A stretch of 46,788 bases of DNA, from positions 4,016,557 through 4,063,344 of the forward strand of contig NZ_LT629731.1 of the NCBI RefSeq assembly GCF_900104575.1, read 5' to 3'. This stretch comes from Bacillus tuaregi (GTDB lineage: Bacteria; Bacillota; Bacilli; Bacillales; Cytobacillaceae). A program made the position numbers and the translations under genes. The number at the start of each line of letters is the position of its first letter. The stretch's first letter is position 1. Shown here in pieces: positions 1 through 7,122 of this stretch. The notes beneath the pieces are model-generated. The model did not search any database. It was not told the origin of the DNA and saw only the letters and a list, made by a program, of their open reading frames with translations.

Positions 1-22
1 TTTACCACTAAACTACACCCGC
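1..22 (-). tRNA. tRNA-Gly, 5' end only (cut by window edge)
   Basis: The minus strand begins GCGGGTGTAGTTTAGTGGTA, the acceptor arm and D-arm of a Gly tRNA as found in Bacillus. The anticodon lies outside the window; the 5' sequence resembles the TCC isoacceptor. It is the last visible member of the minus-strand tRNA run. Confidence 0.75.
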
Positions 23-49
23 ATAATATATAGAAGAAAAAAATCCTCA

Positions 50-126
50 TGGTCGGGAAGACAGGATTCGAACCTGCGACCCCTTGGTCCCAAACCAAGT
101 GCTCTACCAAGCTGAGCTACTTCCCG
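50..126 (-). tRNA. tRNA-Pro (anticodon TGG)
   Basis: A 77-nt cloverleaf with acceptor arm CGGGAAG/CTTCCCG, anticodon loop TTTGGGA and T-loop GGTTCGAATCC. CCA is encoded at 50-52. Confidence 0.96.
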
Positions 127-132
127 TATAAA

Positions 133-209
<77 letters not shown>

Positions 210-272
210 AATTTAATATTTAAGCCAACTTTTAAATATTAACACCTTGGGTTAACACTGTCAATATTTTTT

Positions 273-358
<86 letters not shown>

Positions 359-421
359 ATATACTTAATTAGGACATTAAATATTATATCATACATAAAT
401 AAAATCTCAAATAGCAATTTT

Positions 422-506
422 TGGTGCGGGTGAAGGGAGTCGAACCCCCACGCCTTGCGGCGCTAGATCCTAAGTCTAGTGCGTCTGCCAATTCCGCCAC
501 ACCCGC
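422..506 (-). tRNA. tRNA-Leu (anticodon TAG)
   Basis: An 85-nt class II tRNA with a long variable arm. Acceptor arm GCGGGTG/CACCCGC, anticodon loop CTTAGGA, encoded CCA. Confidence 0.95.
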
Positions 507-540
507 ATTTGGAAAGTTATTTTGCTTATGCAAAAAACTT

Positions 541-616
541 TGGTGAGCCATGAAGGACTCGAACCTTCGACCCTCTGATTAAAAGTCAGATGCTCTACCG
601 ACTGAGCTAATGGCTC
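541..616 (-). tRNA. tRNA-Lys (anticodon TTT)
   Basis: A 76-nt intact cloverleaf, acceptor arm GAGCCAT/ATGGCTC, anticodon loop CTTTTAA, encoded CCA. Its 5' half and a few leader bases are repeated exactly at 719-747, immediately upstream in the direction of transcription. Confidence 0.96.
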
Positions 617-621
617 AAACA

Positions 622-718
622 TGATATACTTTACTCACCATGTGCACTGCAGGTCAGATGTGCTTCAAAAGCCTTTGGCTTTTGTTGCAAAACTCATCCT
701 CTTCAGGACGATGAGTTT
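622..718. repeat. 97-bp hairpin-bearing insert between tRNA-Lys and its fragment
   Basis: The segment is bounded by the 29-bp direct repeats at 593-621 and 719-747. It holds two inverted repeats: AAACTCATC / GATGAGTTT (about 690-718) and AAAAGCC / GGCTTTT (about 668-683). No ORF is apparent. It may be a small interspersed element, but a second copy is not visible in this window. Confidence 0.5.
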
Positions 719-747
719 CTCTACCGACTGAGCTAATGGCTCAAACA
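719..747 (-). pseudogene. tRNA-Lys 5'-half fragment
   Basis: These 29 bases are identical to 593-621, i.e. the leader, acceptor 5' strand, and D-arm of the intact tRNA-Lys. The match stops before the anticodon arm, and the sequence then runs into a hairpin element (about 685-716) instead of an anticodon stem. It cannot fold as a tRNA, so it is a fragment. It could come from a former tandem tRNA-Lys or from an insertion that duplicated its target. Confidence 0.85.
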
Positions 748-758
748 AAATAAAAAAA

Positions 759-833
759 TGGCTGGGCTAGCAGGATTCGAACCTACGAATGACGGAGTCA
801 AAGTCCGTTGCCTTACCGCTTGGCTATAGCCCA
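759..833 (-). tRNA. tRNA-Gln (anticodon TTG)
   Basis: A 75-nt cloverleaf, acceptor arm TGGGCTA/TAGCCCA, anticodon loop CTTTGAC, discriminator G, encoded CCA. Confidence 0.95.
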
Positions 834-844
834 AACATTTTAAA

Positions 845-921
845 TGGCGGTCCGGACGGGACTCGAACCCGCGACCTCCTGCGTGACAGGCAGGCATTCT
901 AACCAACTGAACTACCGGACC
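845..921 (-). tRNA. tRNA-Asp (anticodon GTC)
   Basis: A 77-nt cloverleaf, acceptor arm GGTCCGG/CCGGACC, anticodon loop CTGTCAC, encoded CCA. Confidence 0.96.
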
Positions 922-949
922 AACTATATTATTATACATTAGATAGCGG

Positions 950-1098
950 TTTAGCTCCAGCGCCTAGCGTCTAGTGGACTTCACATTCCTCCCTACGATA
1001 AGTCAACACCCAATCGCACTACGCGCTCTTGGTGTTTCCTTTATCTCGGTCCGGATGCTCCAGTCTATACGCCGCTGGGCAAGGCACTTCCGCTTCCT
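950..1098. repeat. interspersed hairpin repeat next to tRNA-Glu
   Basis: About 150 bp of non-tRNA sequence interrupts the tRNA cluster. It contains nested inverted arms (GATAA near 998 with TTATC near 1042; AACACCCAA near 1005 with TTGGTGTT near 1030) and starts with a CTCCAGCGCC-type end. Elements of this general look are, from memory, dispersed in Bacillaceae genomes; I could not check this. It directly abuts the tRNA-Glu 3' end, where CCA would be expected. Exact limits are uncertain. Confidence 0.55.
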
Positions 1099-1101
1099 AG
1101 A

Positions 1102-1173
1102 TGACCCGTACGGGATTCGAACCCGTGTTACCGCCGTGAAAGGGCGGTGTCTTAACCGCTTGACCAACGGGCC
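1102..1173 (-). tRNA. tRNA-Glu (anticodon TTC), no encoded CCA
   Basis: A 72-nt cloverleaf with acceptor arm GGCCCGT/ACGGGTC, anticodon loop CTTTCAC and discriminator A at 1102. The following minus-strand bases are TCTAGG rather than CCA, unlike the other complete tRNAs here. The mature 3' end would have to be added by tRNA nucleotidyltransferase after exonucleolytic or RNase Z-type processing. Confidence 0.95.
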
Positions 1174-1183
1174 ATAAATCATA

Positions 1184-1274
1184 TGGCGGAGAAGGAGGGA
1201 TTTGAACCCTCGCGCCGCTCGCGCGACCTACACCCTTAGCAGGGGCGCCTCTTCAGCCTCTTGAGTACTTCCCC
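1184..1274 (-). tRNA. tRNA-Ser (anticodon GCT)
   Basis: A 91-nt class II tRNA with a long variable arm. Acceptor arm GGGGAAG, anticodon loop CTGCTAA, encoded CCA. Confidence 0.95.
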
Positions 1275-1277
1275 ATA

Positions 1278-1352
1278 TGGCTCCGCAGGTAGGATTCGAA
1301 CCTACGACCGATCGGTTAACAGCCGATAGCTCTACCACTGAGCTACTGCGGA
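1278..1352 (-). tRNA. tRNA-Asn (anticodon GTT)
   Basis: A 75-nt cloverleaf, acceptor arm TCCGCAG/CTGCGGA, anticodon loop CTGTTAA, encoded CCA. It is the first tRNA of the run in transcription order. Confidence 0.96.
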
Positions 1353-1508
1353 ATAATTACTAATTTGTTAACTTGTCTTGATATCGACTCTTATTATTAT
1401 ATTTACGTGATATATAAAAGTCAAGGTTAAATTGGATATGAATTATCGCAATATGATTAACTGATTGACAACCATAGAATAGGATACCAATCTGGTTTTG
1501 GACAAACA

Positions 1509-1970
1509 TTAATTCTTTTTAAGACTTAATGCCCCTCTACAAATTCCACATACATACTTTTTCGTGTCCATCCTTCTCTTACGTCTATATATTTGGTTAC
1601 AGCTATTACAGATGTAAATATTGACCTTTTGGCTTTTGGGGCCCGCTGAATTCTCAGGAAGTGAGGAACAATACCTTGGTGCCCCAACCACCTCCATTAA
1701 CTCCTTAAAATCCTTATCCCTATGCTTGTAACCCTTTCCTTCTATATGTAAATGATAGTGGCATAACTCATGCTTGATTATCCCAACTAATTCCTCTATT
1801 CCCAGCTGCTGATAGTACTTTATATTCATCTCTATGTCATGACTCTTTAATAAGTAGCGACCACCTGTTGTTTTCAGCCGGTTATTAAAAATAGCTCGAT
1901 GACGAAATGGTTTATGGAAATACTTAATTGAGATGTCTTCGACTAGCTTTTGTAATTCTTGATTATCCAC
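1509..1970 (-). CDS. SprT-like zinc metalloprotease-fold protein (YdcK type)
   Basis: The 153-residue protein carries the zinc-metallopeptidase signature HELCH at residues 67-71 and a further His at 75. A C-terminal zinc ribbon has CNSC at 121-124 and CGIC at 141-144. This is the layout of the SprT-like family; in B. subtilis the homologue next to tex is YdcK, whose function is not established. The start is GTG, chosen because an AAAGGAG site lies 9 nt upstream; an overlapping ATG at 1972 is in another frame. The gene is followed downstream by the tRNA run on the same strand, as in B. subtilis. Confidence 0.9.
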   Translation of the reverse strand: MDNQELQKLVEDISIKYFHKPFRHRAIFNNRLKTTGGRYLLKSHDIEMNIKYYQQLGIEELVGIIKHELCHYHLHIEGKGYKHRDKDFKELMEVVGAPRYCSSLPENSAGPKSQKVNIYICNSCNQIYRRKRRMDTKKYVCGICRGALSLKKN

Positions 1971-2065
1971 ATTGTTTCAACTCCTTTAGATCATGAAGCA
2001 CATGACAAACTATATCAGCATAGACTAATGATAATTAATGAGATTTTTGTCCGGGAGGTTACCAT

Positions 2066-2176
2066 ATGCCTACTTGGTTTCAAAATCAAATCCAAAGAGC
2101 TTTTTATAATAAAAATAGATACCAAATTAAATTGTTAAATCAATGCTGGTTTTTATATAGAAAAAAACATTTTTAA
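2066..2176 (+). CDS. cmpA: cortex morphogenetic protein CmpA
   Basis: A 36-codon ORF starts at ATG 2066 behind a GGGAGG site. The product begins MPTWFQNQIQ and ends with CWFLYRKKHF, with the QIKLLNQCW core and basic C-terminus that I recall from B. subtilis CmpA (37 residues). In B. subtilis CmpA acts in sporulation quality control, helping ClpXP degrade SpoIVA in cells building defective spore envelopes. It lies divergently from the SprT-like gene and convergently to tex, between these two genes. The call rests on sequence resemblance from memory and on location. Confidence 0.88.
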   Translation: MPTWFQNQIQRAFYNKNRYQIKLLNQCWFLYRKKHF

Positions 2177-2183
2177 CATCCAT

Positions 2184-2257
2184 ACAGGACTGTCCCACCT
2201 TTATGTATAGCACATAGAAGACAATCTAGATGCTATCATCTTTTAGGACAGCCCTGT
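2184..2257. repeat. imperfect 12-bp inverted repeat downstream of tex and cmpA
   Basis: ACAGGACTGTCC at 2184-2195 pairs with GGACAGCCCTGT at 2246-2257 (one G-T type mismatch), about 50 bp apart. It lies between the convergent ends of cmpA and tex. There is no clear U-tract next to the arms, so a terminator role is uncertain. Confidence 0.4.
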
Positions 2258-2278
2258 TAGATGCTATATTATAGACCG

Positions 2279-4459
2279 TTAGCCCTCTGTCGGAGAAAGC
2301 ATCGTTAGGGCTACTCTGCCTTTATGCAAATCAACCGAATCTACCCAAACGGTCACGACATCCCCAACGGAAACAACATCGAGCGGATGCTTAACAAACT
2401 GACGTCTCAGTTTTGAAATATGAACAAGCCCATCCTGCTTAACACCGATATCGACAAAGGCACCAAAATCCACGACATTACGGACGGTTCCTTGAAGCTC
2501 CATTCCTGGCTTTAAGTCTTCAAGTTTAAGAATATCCTTTTTAAGGAGCGGAGTTGGTAACTCGTCACGCGGATCTCTTTCCGGCCTTACCAATGCATCA
2601 ACGATATCCTGCAGCGTCAATACACCAATTGCTAATTGTTCAGCTGTTTGTTTAATATCAATCGCTGAGATTGCCTTTTTCATCTCTTCTGTACCTAAAT
2701 GCGCAGAACTAAATCCAAGGGTCTGAAGCAGCTGTTCAACTGCATTGTAATTTTCTGGATGTATCGAAGTTCTATCTAGAGGTTCACTTCCATCTATTAC
2801 CCTTAAAAATCCAATCGCCTGTTCATATGTCTTAGCCCCAAGTCGAGGTATTTTCTTTAATTGCTTACGAGATGTAAATCTGCCTTCCTCTTCTCTCTTT
2901 TTCACAATATTGTTGGCGACCGTTTTCGAAAGACCTGCAACATATTGAAGCAATGATGGGGATGCTGTATTAACATTTACTCCGACCTGGTTTACAACGG
3001 TTTCCACTATAAACGTAAGTGATTCAGATAGCTTCTTTTGTGAGACATCATGCTGATATTGACCGACACCAACTGATTTTGGATCTATTTTCACTAATTC
3101 TGCAAGCGGGTCCTGAAGACGTCTAGCAATAGAGACCGCACTTCTTTCCTCCACCTGATAATCAGGAAATTCTTCTCTGGCAATGTCTGATGCAGAATAA
3201 ACACTTGCTCCAGCCTCGTTTACGATTAAATAAAAAATCTCCTTCGGAAGGTCCTTTAAGATATCTGCTACAAATTGCTCTGTTTCTCTCGATGCGGTTC
3301 CGTTTCCAATCGCAACCATTTCGACCCCGTAATCCCGGACAATTTTTTCAAACTTTTCCTTAGCCTCTTTCGTTTTGGACACTGGAGGGTGTGGATATAT
3401 GACTCCAATCGTTAAAACCTTTCCTGTCTCATCCACGACTGCAAGCTTGCATCCAGTTCGATAAGCAGGATCAACTCCAAGAACCACTTTTCCCTTTAAC
3501 GGCGGCTGCAACAAAAGATTTCTAAGGTTTTCCGAAAAGATATGGATGGCCTGTTCCTCTGCCTTTTCCGTCAGTTCATTCCGAATATCCCTTTCAATCG
3601 ATGGCTGTATGAGCCTTTTATATCCGTCATCTACAGCTTCTTTTACATACTGCGCCGTAAATGAACTAGTATCACGAATCCACTTCTTATGTAGATAGTT
3701 TAAAATAAACTCATTATCAGATTTAATGCTGACACGTATAATATCCTCTTTTTCCCCGCGATTCAATGCCAGGATTCGATGTGGAACGATTTTGCTTACC
3801 GGCTCCTCATACGAATAATACATTTCATATACTTTCTTCTCGTCCTTTGCTGAGTCCTTTTCAGTTGTTTCAATGATTCCCTTTTTACTCGTTTCCCTTC
3901 GGATCCATTTGCGGCTCTCTGCTTCGTCTGAGGCCATTTCTGCGATTATATCTTTGGCACCTGCGACAACGTCCTCAATCGTTTTTACCTCTTTTTCATC
4001 TGATATATATTTACTCGCTTCATCCTCTAATGAGCCCTTCCTTGGGAAAGTTAGAAGCCACTCAGCAAACGGCTCTAGGCCTTTTTCCTTCGCCACCGTT
4101 GCTTTTGTACGACGCTTTTGTTTATACGGACGGTATAAATCCTCAACCTCCTGCAGTTTCACGGACTTTATGATATTTTGCTGCAACTCTGGCGTCAATT
4201 TCCCTTGTTCATCTATCAATCGGATTACTTCTTCTTTACGGTGCTCTAAGTTTTGTATGTATTGCCATCTCTCTAAAATATCTCGAATTTGCACTTCATC
4301 TAATGAACCGGTCTGTTCCTTTCGATAGCGGGCAATAAACGGCACTGTGTTTCCCTCATCAAGCATCGCAATTACATTTTTTACTTGTTTAACTGTTAAG
4401 GCTTGCTCCGATGCTATTAACTGAAATAATTCTGTTTGCTTTTCTAGAGTTTTTTCCAA
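2279..4459 (-). CDS. tex: Tex-family S1 RNA-binding / transcription accessory protein
   Basis: The protein (726 residues from this start) has the Tex arrangement: helical N-terminal domain, a YqgF/RNase H-like domain starting near residue 325 (VLGVDPAYRTGCKLAVV), a helix-hairpin-helix segment near 500 (TASPSLLQYVAGLS), and a C-terminal S1 domain (GTVRNVVDFGAFVDIG) from about 640. Tex proteins bind nucleic acid; the B. subtilis homologue is YdcI. A TTG at 4474 overlaps the GGAGG site (4468-4472), so the TTG at 4459, 8 nt downstream of that site, is the better start. In B. subtilis the sigB operon separates this gene from ndoA; here only 150 bp do. Confidence 0.93.
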   Translation of the reverse strand: MEKTLEKQTELFQLIASEQALTVKQVKNVIAMLDEGNTVPFIARYRKEQTGSLDEVQIRDILERWQYIQNLEHRKEEVIRLIDEQGKLTPELQQNIIKSVKLQEVEDLYRPYKQKRRTKATVAKEKGLEPFAEWLLTFPRKGSLEDEASKYISDEKEVKTIEDVVAGAKDIIAEMASDEAESRKWIRRETSKKGIIETTEKDSAKDEKKVYEMYYSYEEPVSKIVPHRILALNRGEKEDIIRVSIKSDNEFILNYLHKKWIRDTSSFTAQYVKEAVDDGYKRLIQPSIERDIRNELTEKAEEQAIHIFSENLRNLLLQPPLKGKVVLGVDPAYRTGCKLAVVDETGKVLTIGVIYPHPPVSKTKEAKEKFEKIVRDYGVEMVAIGNGTASRETEQFVADILKDLPKEIFYLIVNEAGASVYSASDIAREEFPDYQVEERSAVSIARRLQDPLAELVKIDPKSVGVGQYQHDVSQKKLSESLTFIVETVVNQVGVNVNTASPSLLQYVAGLSKTVANNIVKKREEEGRFTSRKQLKKIPRLGAKTYEQAIGFLRVIDGSEPLDRTSIHPENYNAVEQLLQTLGFSSAHLGTEEMKKAISAIDIKQTAEQLAIGVLTLQDIVDALVRPERDPRDELPTPLLKKDILKLEDLKPGMELQGTVRNVVDFGAFVDIGVKQDGLVHISKLRRQFVKHPLDVVSVGDVVTVWVDSVDLHKGRVALTMLSPTEG

Positions 4460-4583
4460 TCGCACTGCCTCCAATAATAAGTAATATGTTCATTTTAACA
4501 AATTCACTGACAGGATAACCAACTGTATCACTTATCTTGCAAAAAGATATATATCTATGTGTTTATGTAATTTTACTCATAAT

Positions 4584-4615
4584 AAAAACGTCCCTACAAT
4601 CATAAGGACGTTTTT
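4584..4615 (-). terminator. rho-independent terminator after ndoA
   Basis: AAAAACGTCC pairs with GGACGTTTTT around a 12-nt loop, giving a U-tract on the minus strand after the ndoA stop. Because of its symmetry it could also act on the plus strand. Confidence 0.8.
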
Positions 4616-4625
4616 AGTGTATGAT

Positions 4626-4976
4626 CTAAAATTCAATAAGACCTAAACTTATTTGCAGGGCTTCATTGACCTTTTCCATCATTTCATCATCGAGATGAGT
4701 AATTTTATCGGTTAAGCGTTGCTTATCAATTGTACGAATTTGCTCTAAAAGAATGACCGAATCTCGTTCAAAACCATAACGCTTCGCATCAATTTCAACA
4801 TGTGTAGGCAGCTTCGCTTTTTGTATCTGTGCTGTGATTGCTGCAATAATTACTGTGGGACTAAACCGATTCCCGATGTCGTTTTGAATGACGAGTACAG
4901 GGCGCACCCCGCCTTGTTCTGAGCCAACAACTGGGGAAAGGTCCGCAAAATAAACGTCTCCACGTTTGACAATCAA
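4626..4976 (-). CDS. ndoA: type II toxin EndoA / MazF, sequence-specific endoribonuclease
   Basis: The 116-residue protein has the PemK/MazF fold start ([15 protein letters not shown], then [16 protein letters not shown]) and is nearly the same as B. subtilis EndoA, which cleaves RNA at UACAU. It acts in the cytoplasm and is held by the EndoAI antitoxin encoded just upstream (4-bp gap). The start is TTG, supported by a GGAGG site 8 nt upstream. The gene ends at a strong terminator, and the stress-response genes that follow it in B. subtilis (rsbR to rsbX) are missing here. Confidence 0.97.
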   Translation of the reverse strand: MIVKRGDVYFADLSPVVGSEQGGVRPVLVIQNDIGNRFSPTVIIAAITAQIQKAKLPTHVEIDAKRYGFERDSVILLEQIRTIDKQRLTDKITHLDDEMMEKVNEALQISLGLIEF

Positions 4977-4980
4977 AGGG

Positions 4981-5262
4981 TTACCCTCCGCTTACTAGAC
5001 GTTCAACAGTGTGTTCTGCCTCATATTCTGCTTGAAATGATTCAGATGCAATCGTCAAATTTATTTTGGCCATTTCCATATAGCCCCGTCTCATGGATTC
5101 ACGAATATGTCTTTTTTTACGCTCACGCAGGTACATTTTCGTTGCTTGGTAAATAAATTCACTGCGATTCACATTTTCTTGTTTGACAAAACCGTCTAAC
5201 TCGCTTAATAGATGTTGCGGTAATTTTATCATAATCTCTGTCGTTACACTTGACTCAGACAC
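4981..5262 (-). CDS. ndoAI: antitoxin EndoAI (ribbon-helix-helix)
   Basis: The 93-residue protein has an N-terminal ribbon-helix-helix DNA-binding segment ([17 protein letters not shown], then [18 protein letters not shown]) and a C-terminal tail that in the family wraps the toxin. It neutralises EndoA and probably represses its own operon. Start GTG with GGAGGTG about 7 nt upstream. It forms the toxin-antitoxin pair with the next gene, immediately downstream of alr as in B. subtilis. Confidence 0.96.
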   Translation of the reverse strand: MSESSVTTEIMIKLPQHLLSELDGFVKQENVNRSEFIYQATKMYLRERKKRHIRESMRRGYMEMAKINLTIASESFQAEYEAEHTVERLVSGG

Positions 5263-5499
5263 AATTGTACACCTCCACCATCAATACACACCTATTCACT
5301 CTACCATTTTTTATAATATCATTATTTTTAATGAATGCAAAGACTATTCAAGGATTCTTAAATATTATCGTCCAAAAAAATAGTCTTTTATGCATACATA
5401 CGCTTGATTAACAAGATTATGTCGATAATTTCATTTCTTTATAATGGGCCGTAAGGAAAACTGGAGACGTATTATGAAAGCGGTTGCCTAAATCAGGAA
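5263..5499. other. non-coding region between ndoAI and the repeat element
   Basis: This stretch contains AT-rich sequence that should hold the ndoAI promoter, although no convincing -35/-10 pair could be picked. A TATAAT-like hexamer (near 5440) is on the plus strand and has no credible gene behind it. Together with the repeat at 5500-5688 it makes a 424-bp gap without a gene. Confidence 0.4.
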
Positions 5500-5688
5500 T
5501 CAAATTCGCACGTCGAATTTGCGTCCGGATTTTTATCGAGCTCGCTCGATAAACTACCTTTAAAAAATCCGAGACATCCGCCGGAGGCTTAACTTCATTC
5601 AGCCGGGGTTTGTACCCCCACTAAATCGAAGTACCATTTTCTTTCATCCCCCACTTATAGAAGTGAAAGACTTCTGCTGAATGAAGTT
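5500..5688. repeat. hairpin-rich element with 13-bp inverted arms, overlapping the alr stop
   Basis: AACTTCATTCAGC at 5591-5603 and GCTGAATGAAGTT at 5676-5688 form perfect inverted arms. Between them are smaller hairpins (GGGG/CCCC around 5604-5619; AGAAGT/ACTTCT around 5660-5675). Upstream is TTATCGAG/CTCGATAA (about 5533-5552) and a 35-bp segment (5500-5534) repeated at 16879-16913. The alr stop codon lies inside the right arm. It looks like a small interspersed element; it has no ORF. Confidence 0.55.
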
Positions 5689-6841
5689 AAAATAATCCAT
5701 TCACCACTTCCACGATTTTATCATCCTGAATAAAGACTCGCGGAACCCGATTTGACATCATACAGACGATTTCATAGTTTATTGTCTCTAATGTCTCAGC
5801 TATCTCATTCACTGAGATGAATTCATCCCCTTGGTTTCCTATAAGAGTAACTTCTGTACCTAGTGGTAACTGATATGGAAGCTTAATCATCGTTTGGTCC
5901 ATACAGATTCTTCCGGCAATCGGTACTCTTTTTCCATCCACCAATACTTCTTGTCCAGAAAGCTTACGGATCCAACCATCAGCATAGCCAATTGGCAGCG
6001 TTCCAATCCATTCCTTCGCCTTTGCTTCGTATGTTGCACCATAGCCTACCTTATCTCCAGGCTCTACTTCCTTCACATGTACCAGCTTTGTACGCAATGA
6101 AAAGGCTTCCTTAAGTGGGTATGGTAATTCCACCTCAATCTCCTTTGATGGGCTTAAGCCATACATAGAAATTCCTAAACGAGCTCCGTTGAAATAGCTT
6201 TCAGGGTAGCGAAGCGATGCTGCAGAGTTGCTGGAGTGAACTAATTCAGGTCGTTCTTCAAAGCTGTCAACTAACTCCTTAAATAGCGCTAGCTGCTTTT
6301 TATAATAGGTTCGGTCTACCTGGTCGGCTGTCGCAAAATGGGTAAATACACCTTCTAAGTAAAAACAAGCATTTTCTCTGATTGCCTCTTCCACTTCCCG
6401 AAGCTCCTGCTTGGTCTTTACACCGATTCTGCCCATGCCAGAGTCAACCTTGATATGGAGCTTTACTGGTTTACTATCGTTCAAATATTCTTTAGCCTTG
6501 ACTATCCATTCCTTTTGAAAAACAGTCAATGTAATATCGTATTCAGCAGCTAACGAAACATCTTCCGGTCTGCTCGCACCTAATACAAGCACTGGTTCCT
6601 GCAGACCTTTTTGACGTAAGGCTACTGCTTCATCCATAAGCGCAACTGCAATATAAGAAGCTCCTGCACGTACAGCAGTGCGGGCTACCTGTATGTCCCC
6701 GTGTCCATAAGCATTCGCCTTTACAACGGCAAATAAAGCAACGTTCTCAGGTAAAATATTTTTTAATGATTCCACGTTATAATAGATATTATCTAGATTA
6801 ATTTCTGCCCAAGTATCACGATAAAAGTGTTGAATTCCCAT
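5687..6841 (-). CDS. alr: alanine racemase (PLP-dependent)
   Basis: The 384-residue protein interconverts L- and D-alanine for peptidoglycan. The PLP lysine is Lys41 in AVVKANAYGHG. The C-terminal domain carries the VGYGAT segment with the second catalytic Tyr, and GRICMDQTM is the usual family block. Length is normal. Start ATG with a GAAAGGA site. It precedes ndoAI-ndoA, as in B. subtilis. The 3' end, including the stop codon, runs into the inverted arm of a repeat, so the last codons may be changed by that element. Confidence 0.97.
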   Translation of the reverse strand: MGIQHFYRDTWAEINLDNIYYNVESLKNILPENVALFAVVKANAYGHGDIQVARTAVRAGASYIAVALMDEAVALRQKGLQEPVLVLGASRPEDVSLAAEYDITLTVFQKEWIVKAKEYLNDSKPVKLHIKVDSGMGRIGVKTKQELREVEEAIRENACFYLEGVFTHFATADQVDRTYYKKQLALFKELVDSFEERPELVHSSNSAASLRYPESYFNGARLGISMYGLSPSKEIEVELPYPLKEAFSLRTKLVHVKEVEPGDKVGYGATYEAKAKEWIGTLPIGYADGWIRKLSGQEVLVDGKRVPIAGRICMDQTMIKLPYQLPLGTEVTLIGNQGDEFISVNEIAETLETINYEIVCMMSNRVPRVFIQDDKIVEVVNGLF

Positions 6842-7122
6842 TTGAGTAATCCTTTCTATAGTTGACTTATATATCTGTATAATTTGATTATCGAACTCCG
6901 ATTCATCCTTGTCAAATGGGTTTTTGTTTTTTAATATTTATCCGTTGTAAACAGTGGTAAACTACAGGGCTAATGTTTTATACAATGAAAAAGGCTGACC
7001 CTTTTGTTAAGGTGTCAGACCCTGCCATACAATTAGTTAGCATAAACAAATAGTTGGTGATTATTCATTTACGCAGGAATTATATAGACAGGATCTTACC
7101 CTCCTTTTGTCAGCCGCTTACT
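6842..7122. other. intergenic region between ydcC and alr
   Basis: It holds the presumed alr promoter and, on the minus strand around 6985-7015, a weak hairpin with a U-tract (GGGTCAGCCTTTTT) that may end the ydcC transcript. GGCTGAC at 6993-6999 and GTCAGCC at 7109-7115 form an inverted pair about 110 bp apart. No ORF is supported. Confidence 0.4.

Noticed and set aside
593-747. Phage or ICE attachment site at tRNA-Lys
   Set aside because: No integrase gene or larger element lies nearby, and the duplicated part is the 5' half, not the 3' end normally used.
733-939. 68-codon ORF over the tRNA region
   Set aside because: It covers tRNA-Gln and tRNA-Asp; no SD and no protein character.
974-1177. 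67-codon ORF
   Set aside because: It runs through the hairpin repeat and tRNA-Glu and is a by-product of these.
3873-4328. 151-codon plus-strand ORF inside tex
   Set aside because: Antisense shadow of a well conserved gene; Ser/Phe/Leu-rich composition typical of reverse-frame translation.
5430-5490. Short plus-strand ORF after a TATAAT-like box
   Set aside because: Only about 15 codons with no clear SD; no support beyond chance.
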